Assembly (NCBI GenBank): GCA_965219565.1
Contig: OZ244780.1
Location: 2,170,001 to 2,234,000, forward strand
Reading direction: 5' to 3'
From: DAOUJI01 sp965219565
GTDB lineage: Bacteria > Chloroflexota > Dehalococcoidia > Lucifugimonadales > JAGWBF01
Length of the DNA stretch: 64,000 bases
Of this stretch, positions 50,150-59,119 are shown one piece after another. The stretch's first letter is position 1, and every line of letters begins with the position of its first letter. A program made the position numbers and the translations under genes. The notes beneath the pieces are model-generated. The model worked only from the letters and a program-made list of their open reading frames with translations, made no database searches and had not been told where the DNA came from.

Positions 50150-51283
50150 CTATAGGTCCAGGGCGTCGGCCAGCTTCCTCTTGTGGTACTTAGGGTCTCC
50201 CAGGTAGTGGTAGAGGGTCCTTGAGAGCTTGGTGTAGAGGGTAAGCCCGTACTCGATCATCGAGCCCAGCCCAGCATGGACTTCATGGGCGTAGTTGCAG
50301 GCCTGGAAGAAGCCCTCGCTGGACACCGCCTTGGCCAGATGTATGCTGCTTGTGGCGTCCCGTCCCTCGTCCAGTTTCCAAAGCGCCTCATATGTCGTCC
50401 ACCGCGCCGCGTCCAAGTGGTTCACCAGATGGATGATATGGTCCTGGACTCTCTGGAATCGGCCGATGGGAGTCCCGAACTGGTGCCGGGTCCGGCTGTA
50501 CTCCACCGACATGTCGAACACAGCCTCGCAGCCGCCCACCTTGTAGGCGCACAGCACCGGTATGGAGCGTTGGACGGCCCGTGACAAGGCCGCCCAACCT
50601 TGGCCGGGAGTGTCGCCGAGCAGGTTGGACTCCGGGACCTCCACCGAGTCGAAGTCTACCACCGCCGACGTTGTGATGAAGCCGTCCACGTACCTGGCGG
50701 ATATTCCGGGTGAATGTCTGTCCACTACCAGAAGCGAGATGCCCTGGGACGGATTAGTCGAGCTTTCGGTGCGCACGGGGCATATCAGGTGGCTGGCGTC
50801 GGAACCGTCCTGCACGAACAACTTAGAGCCGTTCAAGACGTAGGAGCCGTTCTTCCTCTCGGCGGTCATGTGGACGTTCTCCGGCCCCCAGCCGTAATGC
50901 TCTTCAGTGATGGCCGGGACCACAATCTGGCGTCCCTTGGCTATGGCTGGGAGCATCTCCGACTTCTGGTCGTCCCTGCCGGCTTCCATCACTATGGAGG
51001 CTCCCAGGATTCCAGACGTGAAGAATGGGCCAGGTATGGGCCCGCGGCCCAATTCTTGGTAGAGGACTCCGGCGTCGGTGAGGTCCCGGCCCTCTCCGCC
51101 GTACCGGTCGGGGATGATGATCCCCAGCCAACCCAGTCCGCTGGCTTTCTGCCAGACCTCGTCGGAAAACGCCCTGTTTTCCTTACCCATCTCCACCAGA
51201 GCTTCCTTGGTGAATTCGTTTTCGATGAACTCCCTGACAGAGTTCCTCAGCATTTCCTGGTTTTCAGTAAGGGAAAGGTCCAT
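50150..51283 (-). CDS. Acyl-CoA dehydrogenase, small-subunit type
   Basis: 377 residues from ATG 51283 (AAGAGG upstream). Acyl-CoA dehydrogenase fold, but shorter and divergent: 'GWLGIIIPDRYGGEGRDLTD' near the N terminus, 'YVLNGSKLFV' and 'RTRHQFGTPIGRFQRVQDH' later. The typical xEPxAGSD motif is not conserved (here ITEEHYGWGPE). It follows the longer dehydrogenase at 51322 by 38 bp. Such unequal pairs form alpha2beta2 complexes in steroid side-chain oxidation (ChsE-like). Confidence 0.87.
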   Translation of the reverse strand: MDLSLTENQEMLRNSVREFIENEFTKEALVEMGKENRAFSDEVWQKASGLGWLGIIIPDRYGGEGRDLTDAGVLYQELGRGPIPGPFFTSGILGASIVMEAGRDDQKSEMLPAIAKGRQIVVPAITEEHYGWGPENVHMTAERKNGSYVLNGSKLFVQDGSDASHLICPVRTESSTNPSQGISLLVVDRHSPGISARYVDGFITTSAVVDFDSVEVPESNLLGDTPGQGWAALSRAVQRSIPVLCAYKVGGCEAVFDMSVEYSRTRHQFGTPIGRFQRVQDHIIHLVNHLDAARWTTYEALWKLDEGRDATSSIHLAKAVSSEGFFQACNYAHEVHAGLGSMIEYGLTLYTKLSRTLYHYLGDPKYHKRKLADALDL

Positions 51284-51321
51284 AACTGCCTCTTGATGTT
51301 CGTTGGTCGTCCAGGCGTGGG

Positions 51322-52554
51322 TTATCTGATGGCGCCAGCCTGCTCCCGCTGGGCCCGGCCCACTCCGATGCGCCTCGCCATAATCACCTTCTGTATGTCC
51401 GCTGTGCCGCCGGGGTGCACCGCAACGATGCTGGACCGCTGGTGCGCCTCCATGTGGCCTCCGCACGGACCCCACTGTTCATCATTGGTCAAAGCGTACG
51501 GGCCGAGAAGCTCCAGGATGGCCTTCCCAATCCTGAGGCCGGACATCTTGCGGAAATAGGAAGCCTGGGAGCCGTGGTAGGTTACCTGCTGTCGCGCATG
51601 CCGCATCCAGTAGTTCCTCAGGTTGAACAGCCGCAATATCTCCCAGTCGACGTAGGCGTCCACCATCAGGGAGCGCACCTCGGGGTCCTGGTTCAGGGTG
51701 TGGCCGTTGCGTTGGGTGTTCTTGCAGTAATCAAACAGCAGGTCCCTGACTTGGTTGCCGCCTATGCGGCCGCCGACACCGTGTTCAATCTCCAGGTGGG
51801 TGTTGGCCACTTTCCAGCCGTTGTTCTCGCCGCCGACCAGGTTATTGCCGGGTACGCGCACGTTATCGAAGAACACCGTCTGCTTGTGACCCCCTCCGGC
51901 TCCGCTTTCGCCTCCCGCAATCAGCAAGTCCATCTTCTGTGTGGTGATGCCCGGGCTGTCCGCAGGAACCATGAACCATCCCAGGTTCTCGTGGCGCGGT
52001 TGGTCGGGTCCCGTGACCGCTATCGTCCAATGTTGGTCGGGGAGGAACGCGCTTCCGACGAATATTTTCTGTCCGTTCAGCACGTAGTCGTCGCCGTCTC
52101 TAATGGCGGTGGTCTTGACACCCGCAAGGTCCGAACCGGCGTCGGGTTCGGTAAGCAACTGCCAGCTTGTGACCTGCCCAGTGAAGATAGGAGGCAGAAG
52201 ACGCTGTTTTTGCTCTTCAGTGCCCCAGATCAGGATAGTGGGACCTCCCATCTTTCCGCCAGAGTCGTAGTAAGGGGGAATGCTCAGACCGTGCGTGTCC
52301 AGCTCTTCTTCCAGGATGACGGCGTGGTCCACGTCAAGGCCGCCGCCGCCGTACTCCGGTGGCATGGTGGGCCAGAGCCAACCTCTGGAGCCCAGCCTCA
52401 TGCCGATGTCTCTTCGCTTCAACCATTGCTCGCGACTCAGGTCTGCCGAATCAGGAGGAAATTCCAAGTCATTCGGTACGTTGCCGACCAGCCAGTCCGC
52501 AACTTCTTTCCTGAAGCCTTCCTGTTCCTGGGTGTAACGGGGCTCGAAGTCCAT
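51322..52554 (-). CDS. Acyl-CoA dehydrogenase, large-subunit type
   Basis: 410 residues from ATG 52554 (GAGGAGG upstream). Full acyl-CoA dehydrogenase: 'PEYGGGGLDVDHAVI', 'LLTEPDAGSDLAGVKTTA' signature, 'FFDNVRVPGNNLVG' and a C-terminal 'GGTADIQKVIMARRIGVG'. First gene of a two-gene unit with the small-subunit-type dehydrogenase, so probably a hetero-oligomeric enzyme acting on a bulky acyl-CoA. Confidence 0.92.
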   Translation of the reverse strand: MDFEPRYTQEQEGFRKEVADWLVGNVPNDLEFPPDSADLSREQWLKRRDIGMRLGSRGWLWPTMPPEYGGGGLDVDHAVILEEELDTHGLSIPPYYDSGGKMGGPTILIWGTEEQKQRLLPPIFTGQVTSWQLLTEPDAGSDLAGVKTTAIRDGDDYVLNGQKIFVGSAFLPDQHWTIAVTGPDQPRHENLGWFMVPADSPGITTQKMDLLIAGGESGAGGGHKQTVFFDNVRVPGNNLVGGENNGWKVANTHLEIEHGVGGRIGGNQVRDLLFDYCKNTQRNGHTLNQDPEVRSLMVDAYVDWEILRLFNLRNYWMRHARQQVTYHGSQASYFRKMSGLRIGKAILELLGPYALTNDEQWGPCGGHMEAHQRSSIVAVHPGGTADIQKVIMARRIGVGRAQREQAGAIR

Positions 52555-52605
52555 ATAGCCTCCTCTGTCGCCGTCGCGCAATGACCGACGGCTTTGGCGC
52601 ACCTG

Positions 52606-52634
52606 ATTTTACTGTAGACGCCCGTTAGAGGCAA
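52606..52634 (-). promoter_or_regulatory. Candidate promoter of the two-subunit acyl-CoA dehydrogenase operon
   Basis: On the minus strand TTGCCT, 17 bp, TAAAAT, about 52 bp before ATG 52554. Confidence 0.45.
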
Positions 52635-52800
52635 CAGACGGAGCAATTTTTGAAATTCGTCCTAACCCGCTGATTAAGGTTTCGGGCTATTTCCCGCCGA
52701 TTGGGAGGGTTGGAATCGGTTTTCACCACGAGGGAGGGAAATGCGGTTTCCACTCGTTTTGAAGCGTGACGGGCGGCGGTTTCCATAGGTTGAGAGTTCC

Positions 52801-52829
52801 TTGACTGAGCATGGGGCCGATGTTAGATT
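52801..52829 (+). promoter_or_regulatory. Candidate meaB promoter
   Basis: TTGACT, 17 bp, TAGATT, about 39 bp before ATG 52868. Confidence 0.5.
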
Positions 52830-52867
52830 CGGGATGTCTAAGCCCCCGTCCCTGAGAAAACTCTTCT

Positions 52868-53827
52868 ATGGATGATATTGTCGGACGATTATTCCAAGGG
52901 GACGAACGGGCGCTTTCAAGGCTGATCACCCAACTGGAGAGGGGAAGCCCTGGAATAGCCGAGACAATGTCCCAGGTACATCCCCGCACCGGCAGGGCCT
53001 ACTCGATAGGAATCACAGGGCCGCCGGGCGTGGGAAAGAGCACCATCGTGGACAGATTGTCCCAGGCGGTCCGCGCCGAGGGCCTTTCCGTCGGCGTGCT
53101 GGCCGTTGACCCGACCAGCCCCTACAGTGGGGGAGCGTTCCTGGGAGACCGCGTCAGGATGCAGCGCCACTATCTCGACTCCGGCGTGTTCATTAGGAGC
53201 ATTGCCAGCCGCGAGAGTTCCGGGGGCCTCCCCAGGGTCGTAAAAGGCGCCATGCGTCTCCTCGACGCCGCAGGCAAGGACATCGTACTGGTCGAAACCG
53301 TCGGGGTAGGGCAGACCGAGTTAGGGATCATGGGGACGGTGGATACGGTGGTTGTGGTCCTGATGCCCGAGGCCGGCGACGCAATTCAGGCCCTGAAGGC
53401 GGGATTGATGGAGATAGCCGACATTTTCGTAATCAACAAGGCGGACAAAGAGGGGGCTGAGCGAATGGCGGCGGCTGTCAATTCCATGCTCAGGATGGCG
53501 CCAGCCGTCGAGGACTGGACTCCGCCTGTGATTTCTACTGAGGCCCACAACAACAAGGGAATTGGTGACCTGTACAACGGGATAAAGACGCACCGCACTC
53601 ACCTGGAAGAGGGCTTGGCGCTGAACAAGAGACGGGAAGACCGGACCGTCCAGGAATTCCTCTCCACAGTGGAGGAGGAGTTCAGCCGCCGCATGAAGCG
53701 GCTTATGAGCGCCGACCCTGGACTAATCGAGCTGTTGGAGAGGGTGAAGAAAGGAGAAGTGGAACCCTACTCCGCGGCGGAGAAACTTATAAACGGCGGA
53801 ATCGCCGGTCTGACATCTGACCGCTAG
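52868..53827 (+). CDS. meaB: MeaB-type G3E GTPase (methylmalonyl-CoA mutase chaperone)
   Basis: 319 residues. Walker A GPPGVGKST (51-59), the switch region 'VDPTSPYSGGAFLGDRVRM' and 'DIVLVETVGVGQTE', and NKAD for guanine. MeaB/ArgK protects and reloads adenosylcobalamin in methylmalonyl-CoA mutase. No mutase gene is in this window. It suggests propionyl-CoA from odd-chain or branched substrates is used, which fits the acyl-CoA gene content. Confidence 0.94.
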   Translation: MDDIVGRLFQGDERALSRLITQLERGSPGIAETMSQVHPRTGRAYSIGITGPPGVGKSTIVDRLSQAVRAEGLSVGVLAVDPTSPYSGGAFLGDRVRMQRHYLDSGVFIRSIASRESSGGLPRVVKGAMRLLDAAGKDIVLVETVGVGQTELGIMGTVDTVVVVLMPEAGDAIQALKAGLMEIADIFVINKADKEGAERMAAAVNSMLRMAPAVEDWTPPVISTEAHNNKGIGDLYNGIKTHRTHLEEGLALNKRREDRTVQEFLSTVEEEFSRRMKRLMSADPGLIELLERVKKGEVEPYSAAEKLINGGIAGLTSDR

Positions 53828-53944
53828 GGGACCGTTCCAGCGGGCTCTTCCAGGAAACGGGAGAGTCTAGGCGAGAACGGTCGTTTTATGTAAAGCGGCA
53901 GGCGGTCAGACGATAAAACACAATCGAATCGGAGAAGGTGTGAG

Positions 53945-54625
53945 ATGCCGTTGCACGGCTATTCTTTAGGCATAGACCTGACGTCTTCGTCCAAAAGGCC
54001 CAGCGCATACGCGCTTGTAAACAGCGGGGCCGAACTGGCTGAGTTGGGACGTTTCAAGACAACTGAAGAAATCGTTGATTTCGTTAAACGCGTAGAGCCC
54101 GAGCTCATCGCCATCGACGCTCCGTTGACTCTTCCCTTGGGACTGGACTGCCTGGAGGAGGACCACGACTGCATTCAGAAGCTGGACCTGAAGGGCAGGA
54201 CGGCCGAACAGGAGCTGGCCGCCATGCACATAGGTTGCTTCTTTACGACCAAACGCTCAATCATCAAGACCATGATATACAGGGCGGTTGAACTGTACAA
54301 AGACCTGTCGGCCCAGGGGGCCAACGTGGTGGAGGTTTACCCCTATGCCACCAAGGTGCTCCTGTTCGGGGCCAACATTCCACCCAAGAACAGCGTCAGG
54401 GGCCTCCAATTCCTCAAAGAACACACCGTCAAGCTCATACCCGGCCTGGAGCAGCACGAAGCAGGCTTGGACCACAACGCCTGCGACGCCCTACTGGCTG
54501 CGTACACTGGTTCGTTGCATCTAGGGGATCGCACCGACTTGCTGGGGCTGGCCGAGGAAGGACATATAGTAGTGCCCACGCTAGTGAAGTCTGGAAGCTC
54601 GAACGGGGCACCTCCCTCAGTGTAG
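53945..54625 (+). CDS. DUF429 protein
   Basis: 226 residues with the RNase H-like DUF429 pattern: 'GIDLTSSSKRPSAYALV' first strand, 'LIAIDAPLTLP' with the second Asp, and a C-terminal 'LDHNACDALLAAYTG' with the last Asp. GGAGAAGGTG precedes ATG 53945. Enzymatic role of the family is unknown; the acidic residues suggest nuclease-like or nucleotide chemistry. Confidence 0.8.
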   Translation: MPLHGYSLGIDLTSSSKRPSAYALVNSGAELAELGRFKTTEEIVDFVKRVEPELIAIDAPLTLPLGLDCLEEDHDCIQKLDLKGRTAEQELAAMHIGCFFTTKRSIIKTMIYRAVELYKDLSAQGANVVEVYPYATKVLLFGANIPPKNSVRGLQFLKEHTVKLIPGLEQHEAGLDHNACDALLAAYTGSLHLGDRTDLLGLAEEGHIVVPTLVKSGSSNGAPPSV

Positions 54626-54671
54626 CCAGCCTCTGTCCCCAACCCTTGGAATAATTTAGAGAAGTGTGACG

Positions 54672-55250
54672 ATGGATTTCAAAATCACCGGACGCAACTT
54701 GACCATTGAACAAAGTATAAGGGAACACGTAGAGAGGAAACTGGAACGTCTTGTCCGTCATCTGCCGGCCATCACGGGCGTCGAGGTAGAGCTGACCAGA
54801 AACAACAGCCGCGACCCTGCAGCCAGGATTGTCGCTCAGGTGACCCTGGACGTGGATGGCACCGTCCTCAGGGGAGAAGAGAAGGGTTCAAACGCCGCTG
54901 CAGCAGTGGACGCAGCCCTCGACGTGATGGACCGGCGGATGGAGCGACTGAAAGGCCGGGTATACAGAAGCCAGCAGACCAAACGGTCGTCAGTGGGTAG
55001 GATGCAGGCCGAGGCATCGCCGGATCTGGACCCCGAAACTCCCGGCGACGAAGCTGATGAACCAGGCGGAGTGGTGGTCAAGACCAAGCGGTTCCCGATG
55101 AAGCCCATGACCGTGGAAGACGCCGCCTTCCAAATGGACATGCTGGGCCACGAATTCTTCCTGTTCCTGAATGCTGAAACGGGAGAGCACAACGTAGTCT
55201 ACCGACGGGCCGACGGCGACTACGGACTTATACAACCCGAGCCCTTGTAG
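54672..55250 (+). CDS. hpf: Long-form ribosome hibernation-promoting factor (HPF/RaiA)
   Basis: 192 residues from ATG 54672 (GTG 54666 is also possible). N-terminal RaiA domain (about 1-95, 'DFKITGRNLTIEQSIREHVE', 'KGSNAAAAVDAALDVMDRR') binds the decoding site of 30S. A charged linker leads to the C-terminal dimerisation domain (about 135-190, 'VVKTKRFPMKPMTVEDA', 'FFLFLNAETGEHNVVYRR') that pairs two 70S into 100S. A terminator follows. Confidence 0.94.
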   Translation: MDFKITGRNLTIEQSIREHVERKLERLVRHLPAITGVEVELTRNNSRDPAARIVAQVTLDVDGTVLRGEEKGSNAAAAVDAALDVMDRRMERLKGRVYRSQQTKRSSVGRMQAEASPDLDPETPGDEADEPGGVVVKTKRFPMKPMTVEDAAFQMDMLGHEFFLFLNAETGEHNVVYRRADGDYGLIQPEPL

Positions 55251-55272
55251 CCGGCTCCAACCACTGTACAAC

Positions 55273-55306
55273 AGGGGCGGAGACTCAATCGTCTTCCGCC
55301 CCTTTT
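55273..55306 (+). terminator. Rho-independent terminator after hpf
   Basis: AGGGGCGGA ... TCCGCCCCT stem followed by a T run, 23 bp after the hpf stop and between convergent genes. Confidence 0.85.
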
Positions 55307-55318
55307 TCATGTGCTGGG

Positions 55319-56173
55319 CTAATCGTCTTGGTTGCGGTTCCCGCCCAGACCCAGGAAGGGCTGGAGCATCGACGTGAACTCCATGGGGAATATGAACTTG
55401 GTGGACGGGCTGGACCCCAGGGACTTGAGCGTTTCGAAGTATTGCAGGCTCATGGTCTTGGCGTCCACGGTGTTGGCCACCTGGTAGATGCGGTCCAGCG
55501 CCGTGCTGAACCCCTCGGCCCTCAACACGGCCGCCTGTTGGTCTCCTTCAGCCTGAAGTATTTCTGCTTGGCGGTGGCCCTCCGCTTCCAGAATGGCTGA
55601 CTGTTTCTCACCCTCGGCCCGGTTGATCGCAGACTGACGCGCTCCCTCTGATTCGGTGATGTCCGCCGTTTTGATCGCTTCAGCCGACTTCTCCCGTTCC
55701 ATGGCGGCCTTCACGCCGGGGGGCGGGTCTATTTCGTTCACCTCAACTCCGTTCACCTTGACGCCCCAGCGCCCAGTCGTCTCGTCCAAGCGCACCTGCA
55801 ACGATGACCCTATCCGTTCCCGTTCGGCCAACGCTTCGGCCAACGAAGTGGCGCCGATGACCGCCCTGAGGGTTGCCACCGCCAGGTTTTCCACGGCAAA
55901 TTCCACGTTTTCAATGTTGAGCACCGACTTCTCAGCCTGTTCTTTAAGCACCTCGAAGTAGATCACGAAGTCCATGTCAACCACCACGTTGTCGCTGGTG
56001 ATGTATTTCTGGGTCATTACTCTACGCACCCTCTCACGGGTGTCCACTACGCGACCGCTGTACATTGGAGGAATCACCACCTGAAATCCGGGCCCCGCCA
56101 CCTTGTGCAGTTTGCCCCATTGGAGAACAACCAGCCTCTCGAACTGTTTTACTACCACGATTCCTATTGCCAT
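55319..56173 (-). CDS. SPFH/band-7 (stomatin-like) protein
   Basis: 284 residues. An N-terminal membrane-proximal segment is followed by the band-7 domain with 'TRERVRRVMTQKYITSDNVV', 'AVENLAVATLRAVIGATSLA', and a long Ala/Glu/Gln coiled coil with repeated 'EAEGHRQAEILQAEGDQQAA' units. AAGGAGG lies before ATG 56173. Directly downstream of nfeD, a conserved pair that organises membrane microdomains and, in some species, clears membrane proteins. Confidence 0.92.
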   Translation of the reverse strand: MAIGIVVVKQFERLVVLQWGKLHKVAGPGFQVVIPPMYSGRVVDTRERVRRVMTQKYITSDNVVVDMDFVIYFEVLKEQAEKSVLNIENVEFAVENLAVATLRAVIGATSLAEALAERERIGSSLQVRLDETTGRWGVKVNGVEVNEIDPPPGVKAAMEREKSAEAIKTADITESEGARQSAINRAEGEKQSAILEAEGHRQAEILQAEGDQQAAVLRAEGFSTALDRIYQVANTVDAKTMSLQYFETLKSLGSSPSTKFIFPMEFTSMLQPFLGLGGNRNQDD

Positions 56174-56223
56174 GGCTTCCTCCTTAACGTTCGACCTCGG
56201 TCCTTCAGCGTCTATGTTTCGCC

Positions 56224-57594
56224 TTAGTGAGGCTCACTGTTGACGCGGGCCACTGTTAGAATGACCCCTTCCGCTCTCACCACCACGATCCGTTCACCCG
56301 CTTTGATTAAAGTACCACCATGACTGATTGCTGTCCATAGACGCTCCTCTATACGCACGGAACCCCTGGGGTCCAGGTCCGCCGTGACCGTGCCGACGGA
56401 CCCGATCAGATGGGTCATTTCGTCCTCCGCCTGCTTGGACTCCTTTCGTGACTGAACCACAGTCCTCAGGAACCAGAACACCAGCAGGGTGAGGACCCCG
56501 GCAAAGGACCCCAGTAGGTAATAGTTGACCCGGATATTCGGAGTGGTCGGCGACGGGGCGCCGAAAGTGTCGAAGAGGAACAGACCTCCGAATATGAAAG
56601 CCACTATGGACCCGATGCCCAGGATTCCGAACCCCGCCACGAAAACCTCAGCTATGAACAGCCCAACCGCCAGTCCTAGAAACCCCACAGCCGCCCAGTT
56701 GACCGGCAGGTTCCCCAGGCTGACGAAGGCCAGCAGGAGGAGGATTGCTCCAACCACCGCGGGGACAATCATTCCCGGATTGAACAGTTCTATGACGAGA
56801 CCCAGGCCGCCCAGCGACAGCAGCATGAAGGATATGTTCGGGTCAGCCAGGAAGTAGAGGAATCGCTCCACAAAGTTCATGTTGAACTCTTCGAGGACGG
56901 CGTCCTGAACGTCCAGCCTCTCTTCGATAGGCCCAGTGTCCGTCTGCACGGTGACCGTTTCGCCGTCGATCCGGGCCAACAGCTCCCGGATGTCCCCTGC
57001 CACGAAGTCCACGACCCCCAGTTCCGCCGCTTCCTCGCTGGTATACGACCTGGGAGGGTCCTTTACGACAGTGTCGACCAGGGCCTCGGAGTTCCGGCCC
57101 CTATGAGCGGCTATGGCTCTCATCAGCGACGCCGTGTGTTCGACCACCTTGCCCTTGAGAGTATCAGGCAGGTCTTCGCCTCCGACGCCCACCGGGGCTG
57201 CTGCCCCTATGTTGGAGGCAGGCGCCATAACCGCAAAGGTACCCGCCGCCGTGATGAAGGTCCCCGCAGAGGCTGCGCTGGCGCCCCTGGGAGAGACGTA
57301 TACAGCGGTGGCCACCCTATCGCTGAGCAGTTCCTCCACTATCCCCTCGGTGGAGTCCAGCAAGCCGCCCGGAGTGTTCAGCTTGATGACCAGCGCTTCG
57401 GAGTTCCGGTCGACGGCCCGGTCCACGGCCCTGGAAATGTAACGCTCCACCACGTTGTTGATTACGCCGTCCACGTCAATCACTAGGACCTCGGGCCCAC
57501 TGGACTGCGCTGAAACGGCGCCTGTCAGTCCCAGGGACAAAAGGACAATCGAAGCAATGAGGACCAGAACGTGAAAGGGTCTTGAGATGCGCAT
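56224..57594 (-). CDS. NfeD-family membrane serine protease
   Basis: 456 residues. Signal peptide (1-30, ending AVSAQ), then a ClpP-like protease domain with 'VIKLNTPGGLL' and the nucleophile region SPRGASAASAGTF (Ser106/109). Four or so membrane helices follow (about 235-365) and a C-terminal OB fold of the NfeD type ('GSVGTVTADLDPRGSVRI'). In archaeal homologues this domain cuts the C terminus of the partner stomatin. Its gene is 50 bp upstream of the SPFH gene. Confidence 0.92.
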   Translation of the reverse strand: MRISRPFHVLVLIASIVLLSLGLTGAVSAQSSGPEVLVIDVDGVINNVVERYISRAVDRAVDRNSEALVIKLNTPGGLLDSTEGIVEELLSDRVATAVYVSPRGASAASAGTFITAAGTFAVMAPASNIGAAAPVGVGGEDLPDTLKGKVVEHTASLMRAIAAHRGRNSEALVDTVVKDPPRSYTSEEAAELGVVDFVAGDIRELLARIDGETVTVQTDTGPIEERLDVQDAVLEEFNMNFVERFLYFLADPNISFMLLSLGGLGLVIELFNPGMIVPAVVGAILLLLAFVSLGNLPVNWAAVGFLGLAVGLFIAEVFVAGFGILGIGSIVAFIFGGLFLFDTFGAPSPTTPNIRVNYYLLGSFAGVLTLLVFWFLRTVVQSRKESKQAEDEMTHLIGSVGTVTADLDPRGSVRIEERLWTAISHGGTLIKAGERIVVVRAEGVILTVARVNSEPH

Positions 57595-57689
57595 AACCTT
57601 ACGCCGTTGGGGATATATTTATCATCGCCCCAACCCCGCACGGTGTCAAACGTGCATCTACCAAGGGCAATCAGTGGATGTTCCCGTCG

Positions 57690-57719
57690 TTGACACTTCT
57701 TGAAAGGCATGGATAGACT
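57690..57719 (+). promoter_or_regulatory. Candidate glyA promoter
   Basis: TTGACA (perfect -35), 18 bp, TAGACT, about 95 bp before glyA. A short hairpin (around 57733-57763) lies in the leader; I do not recognise it as a riboswitch. Confidence 0.4.
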
Positions 57720-57813
57720 GAAATAGAGGATAGAATACGCCTGCGTTTCGAAGGCGCATATTCTCTAAACATGGATCTGACCGTCTGAGCGTTCAGGCCG
57801 TCGGAGGAGCTTG

Positions 57814-59058
57814 ATGACATCCATAGCCCGCACTGACCCGGAGATTGCGGAGGCGATAAAAAGCGAGGAGATGCGGCAGCGGCAGAGCATCGTCCTCATC
57901 GCTTCGGAAAATTACGCCAGCAAGGCTGTCCTCGACGCCCAGTCAAACGTAATGAACAACAAGTACGCCGAAGGTTACCCCGGGCGCAGGTACTATGGCG
58001 GATGCGAGTTTGTGGACCAAGCGGAACAGCTGGCAATAGACCGGGTGAAAGCCCTGTTCGGGGCGGAGCACGCCAACGTCCAACCCCACAGCGGAGCCCA
58101 AGCCAACCTGGCCGCCTATTTCGCCCTTCTGGAGCCGGGCGACACGGTCATGGGGATGCAGCTGGACCAGGGCGGGCACCTTACTCACGGCAGCCCTGTA
58201 AACTTCTCCGGTAAGCTGTACAACTTCGTCGCCTACGGCGTGACAAGAGACACCGAGACCATCGACTACGACCAGGTGGCAAGCCTGGCCGAAGAGCACA
58301 GGCCCAAACTCATAGTGGCGGGTTACACGGCCTACCCTCGCACCATCGACTTCAAGAGGTTCAGGGAGATCGCCGACTCCGTTGACGCTCTCCTGATGGT
58401 CGACATGGCCCACATTGCAGGGCTTATAGCCGGAGGAGTCCACCCGTCTCCCCTTCCCCACGCCCAGGTGGTCACCTCCACAACTCAGAAAACCCTACGC
58501 GGCCCCCGGGGCGGCCTCATACTATGCACAGACGAACTTCGGCCAAAGATAGACCGGGCGGTCTTTCCCTTCTCCCAGGGGGGGCCCTTCATGCACGTAA
58601 TTGCAGCCAAGGCCATCTGCTTCCTGGAGGCGTCCCGACCGGAGTTCGCCGAGTATCAGGCTCGAATCGTGGAGAACGCACAGGCCATTGCCCAGGGACT
58701 CGCCGAACAAGGACTTCGCATAGTGTCCGGAGGCACCGACAACCACCTGCTCCTGGTGGACCTGAACCCCATCGGTCTCACGGGACGGCAGGCTGAGGAG
58801 GCCCTGGAGTCCGTCGGCATAGTGGCCAACAAAAACACCATCCCGTATGACACCAGGCCGCCCAGGGTGACCAGCGGCCTGCGTATAGGCTCTCCGGCGA
58901 TCACGAGCCGGGGATTTGGCGTGGAGGACGCGAAAAGCGTTGCCTCACTCATAGTCCAGCTGCTGACGAACCTGGAGGACGAAGGGGTCCGTTCTCAGGT
59001 CAAAGAAGCAGTCTTGGAGCTCACTTCCCGCTTTCCTGTGCCAGGTCTCGACTCCTAG
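57814..59058 (+). CDS. glyA: Serine hydroxymethyltransferase
   Basis: 414 residues from ATG 57814 (GGAGGAG upstream; TTG 57811 also possible). 'LIASENYASKAVLDAQSNV', 'GYPGRRYYGGCEFVD', the PLP-binding Lys in TTQKTLRGPRGG (about 225) and 'GTDNHLLLVDL' are standard. Converts serine and tetrahydrofolate to glycine and methylene-THF, the one-carbon unit also needed by ThyX and, with folate made via FolE, by this pathway. Confidence 0.97.
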   Translation: MTSIARTDPEIAEAIKSEEMRQRQSIVLIASENYASKAVLDAQSNVMNNKYAEGYPGRRYYGGCEFVDQAEQLAIDRVKALFGAEHANVQPHSGAQANLAAYFALLEPGDTVMGMQLDQGGHLTHGSPVNFSGKLYNFVAYGVTRDTETIDYDQVASLAEEHRPKLIVAGYTAYPRTIDFKRFREIADSVDALLMVDMAHIAGLIAGGVHPSPLPHAQVVTSTTQKTLRGPRGGLILCTDELRPKIDRAVFPFSQGGPFMHVIAAKAICFLEASRPEFAEYQARIVENAQAIAQGLAEQGLRIVSGGTDNHLLLVDLNPIGLTGRQAEEALESVGIVANKNTIPYDTRPPRVTSGLRIGSPAITSRGFGVEDAKSVASLIVQLLTNLEDEGVRSQVKEAVLELTSRFPVPGLDS

Positions 59059-59061
59059 TGT

Positions 59062-59090
59062 TTGAGGGCGGACTCCTGGGATGCTATAAT
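59062..59090 (+). promoter_or_regulatory. Promoter of the S6-SSB-S18 operon
   Basis: TTGAGG, 17 bp, TATAAT, about 30 bp before the TTG start of rpsF. It begins only 4 bp after the glyA stop. Confidence 0.55.
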
Positions 59091-59119
59091 CATTCCAGAA
59101 ATTCAACCGGAGATACGAT

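Larger units (their letters stand above)
52555..52867. other. Divergent intergenic region, dehydrogenase operon to meaB
   Basis: About 310 bases with a promoter candidate in each direction (52606-52634 minus, 52801-52829 plus). No gene, RNA or repeat seen otherwise. Confidence 0.6.

Noticed and set aside
51415..52584. Open frame of 389 codons antisense to the 51322 dehydrogenase
   Set aside because: Shadow frame; same reasoning as for the other antisense frames.
57733..57763. Hairpin in the glyA leader as a riboswitch
   Set aside because: The stem is short and imperfect, and no conserved glycine, SAM or tetrahydrofolate riboswitch core is visible.
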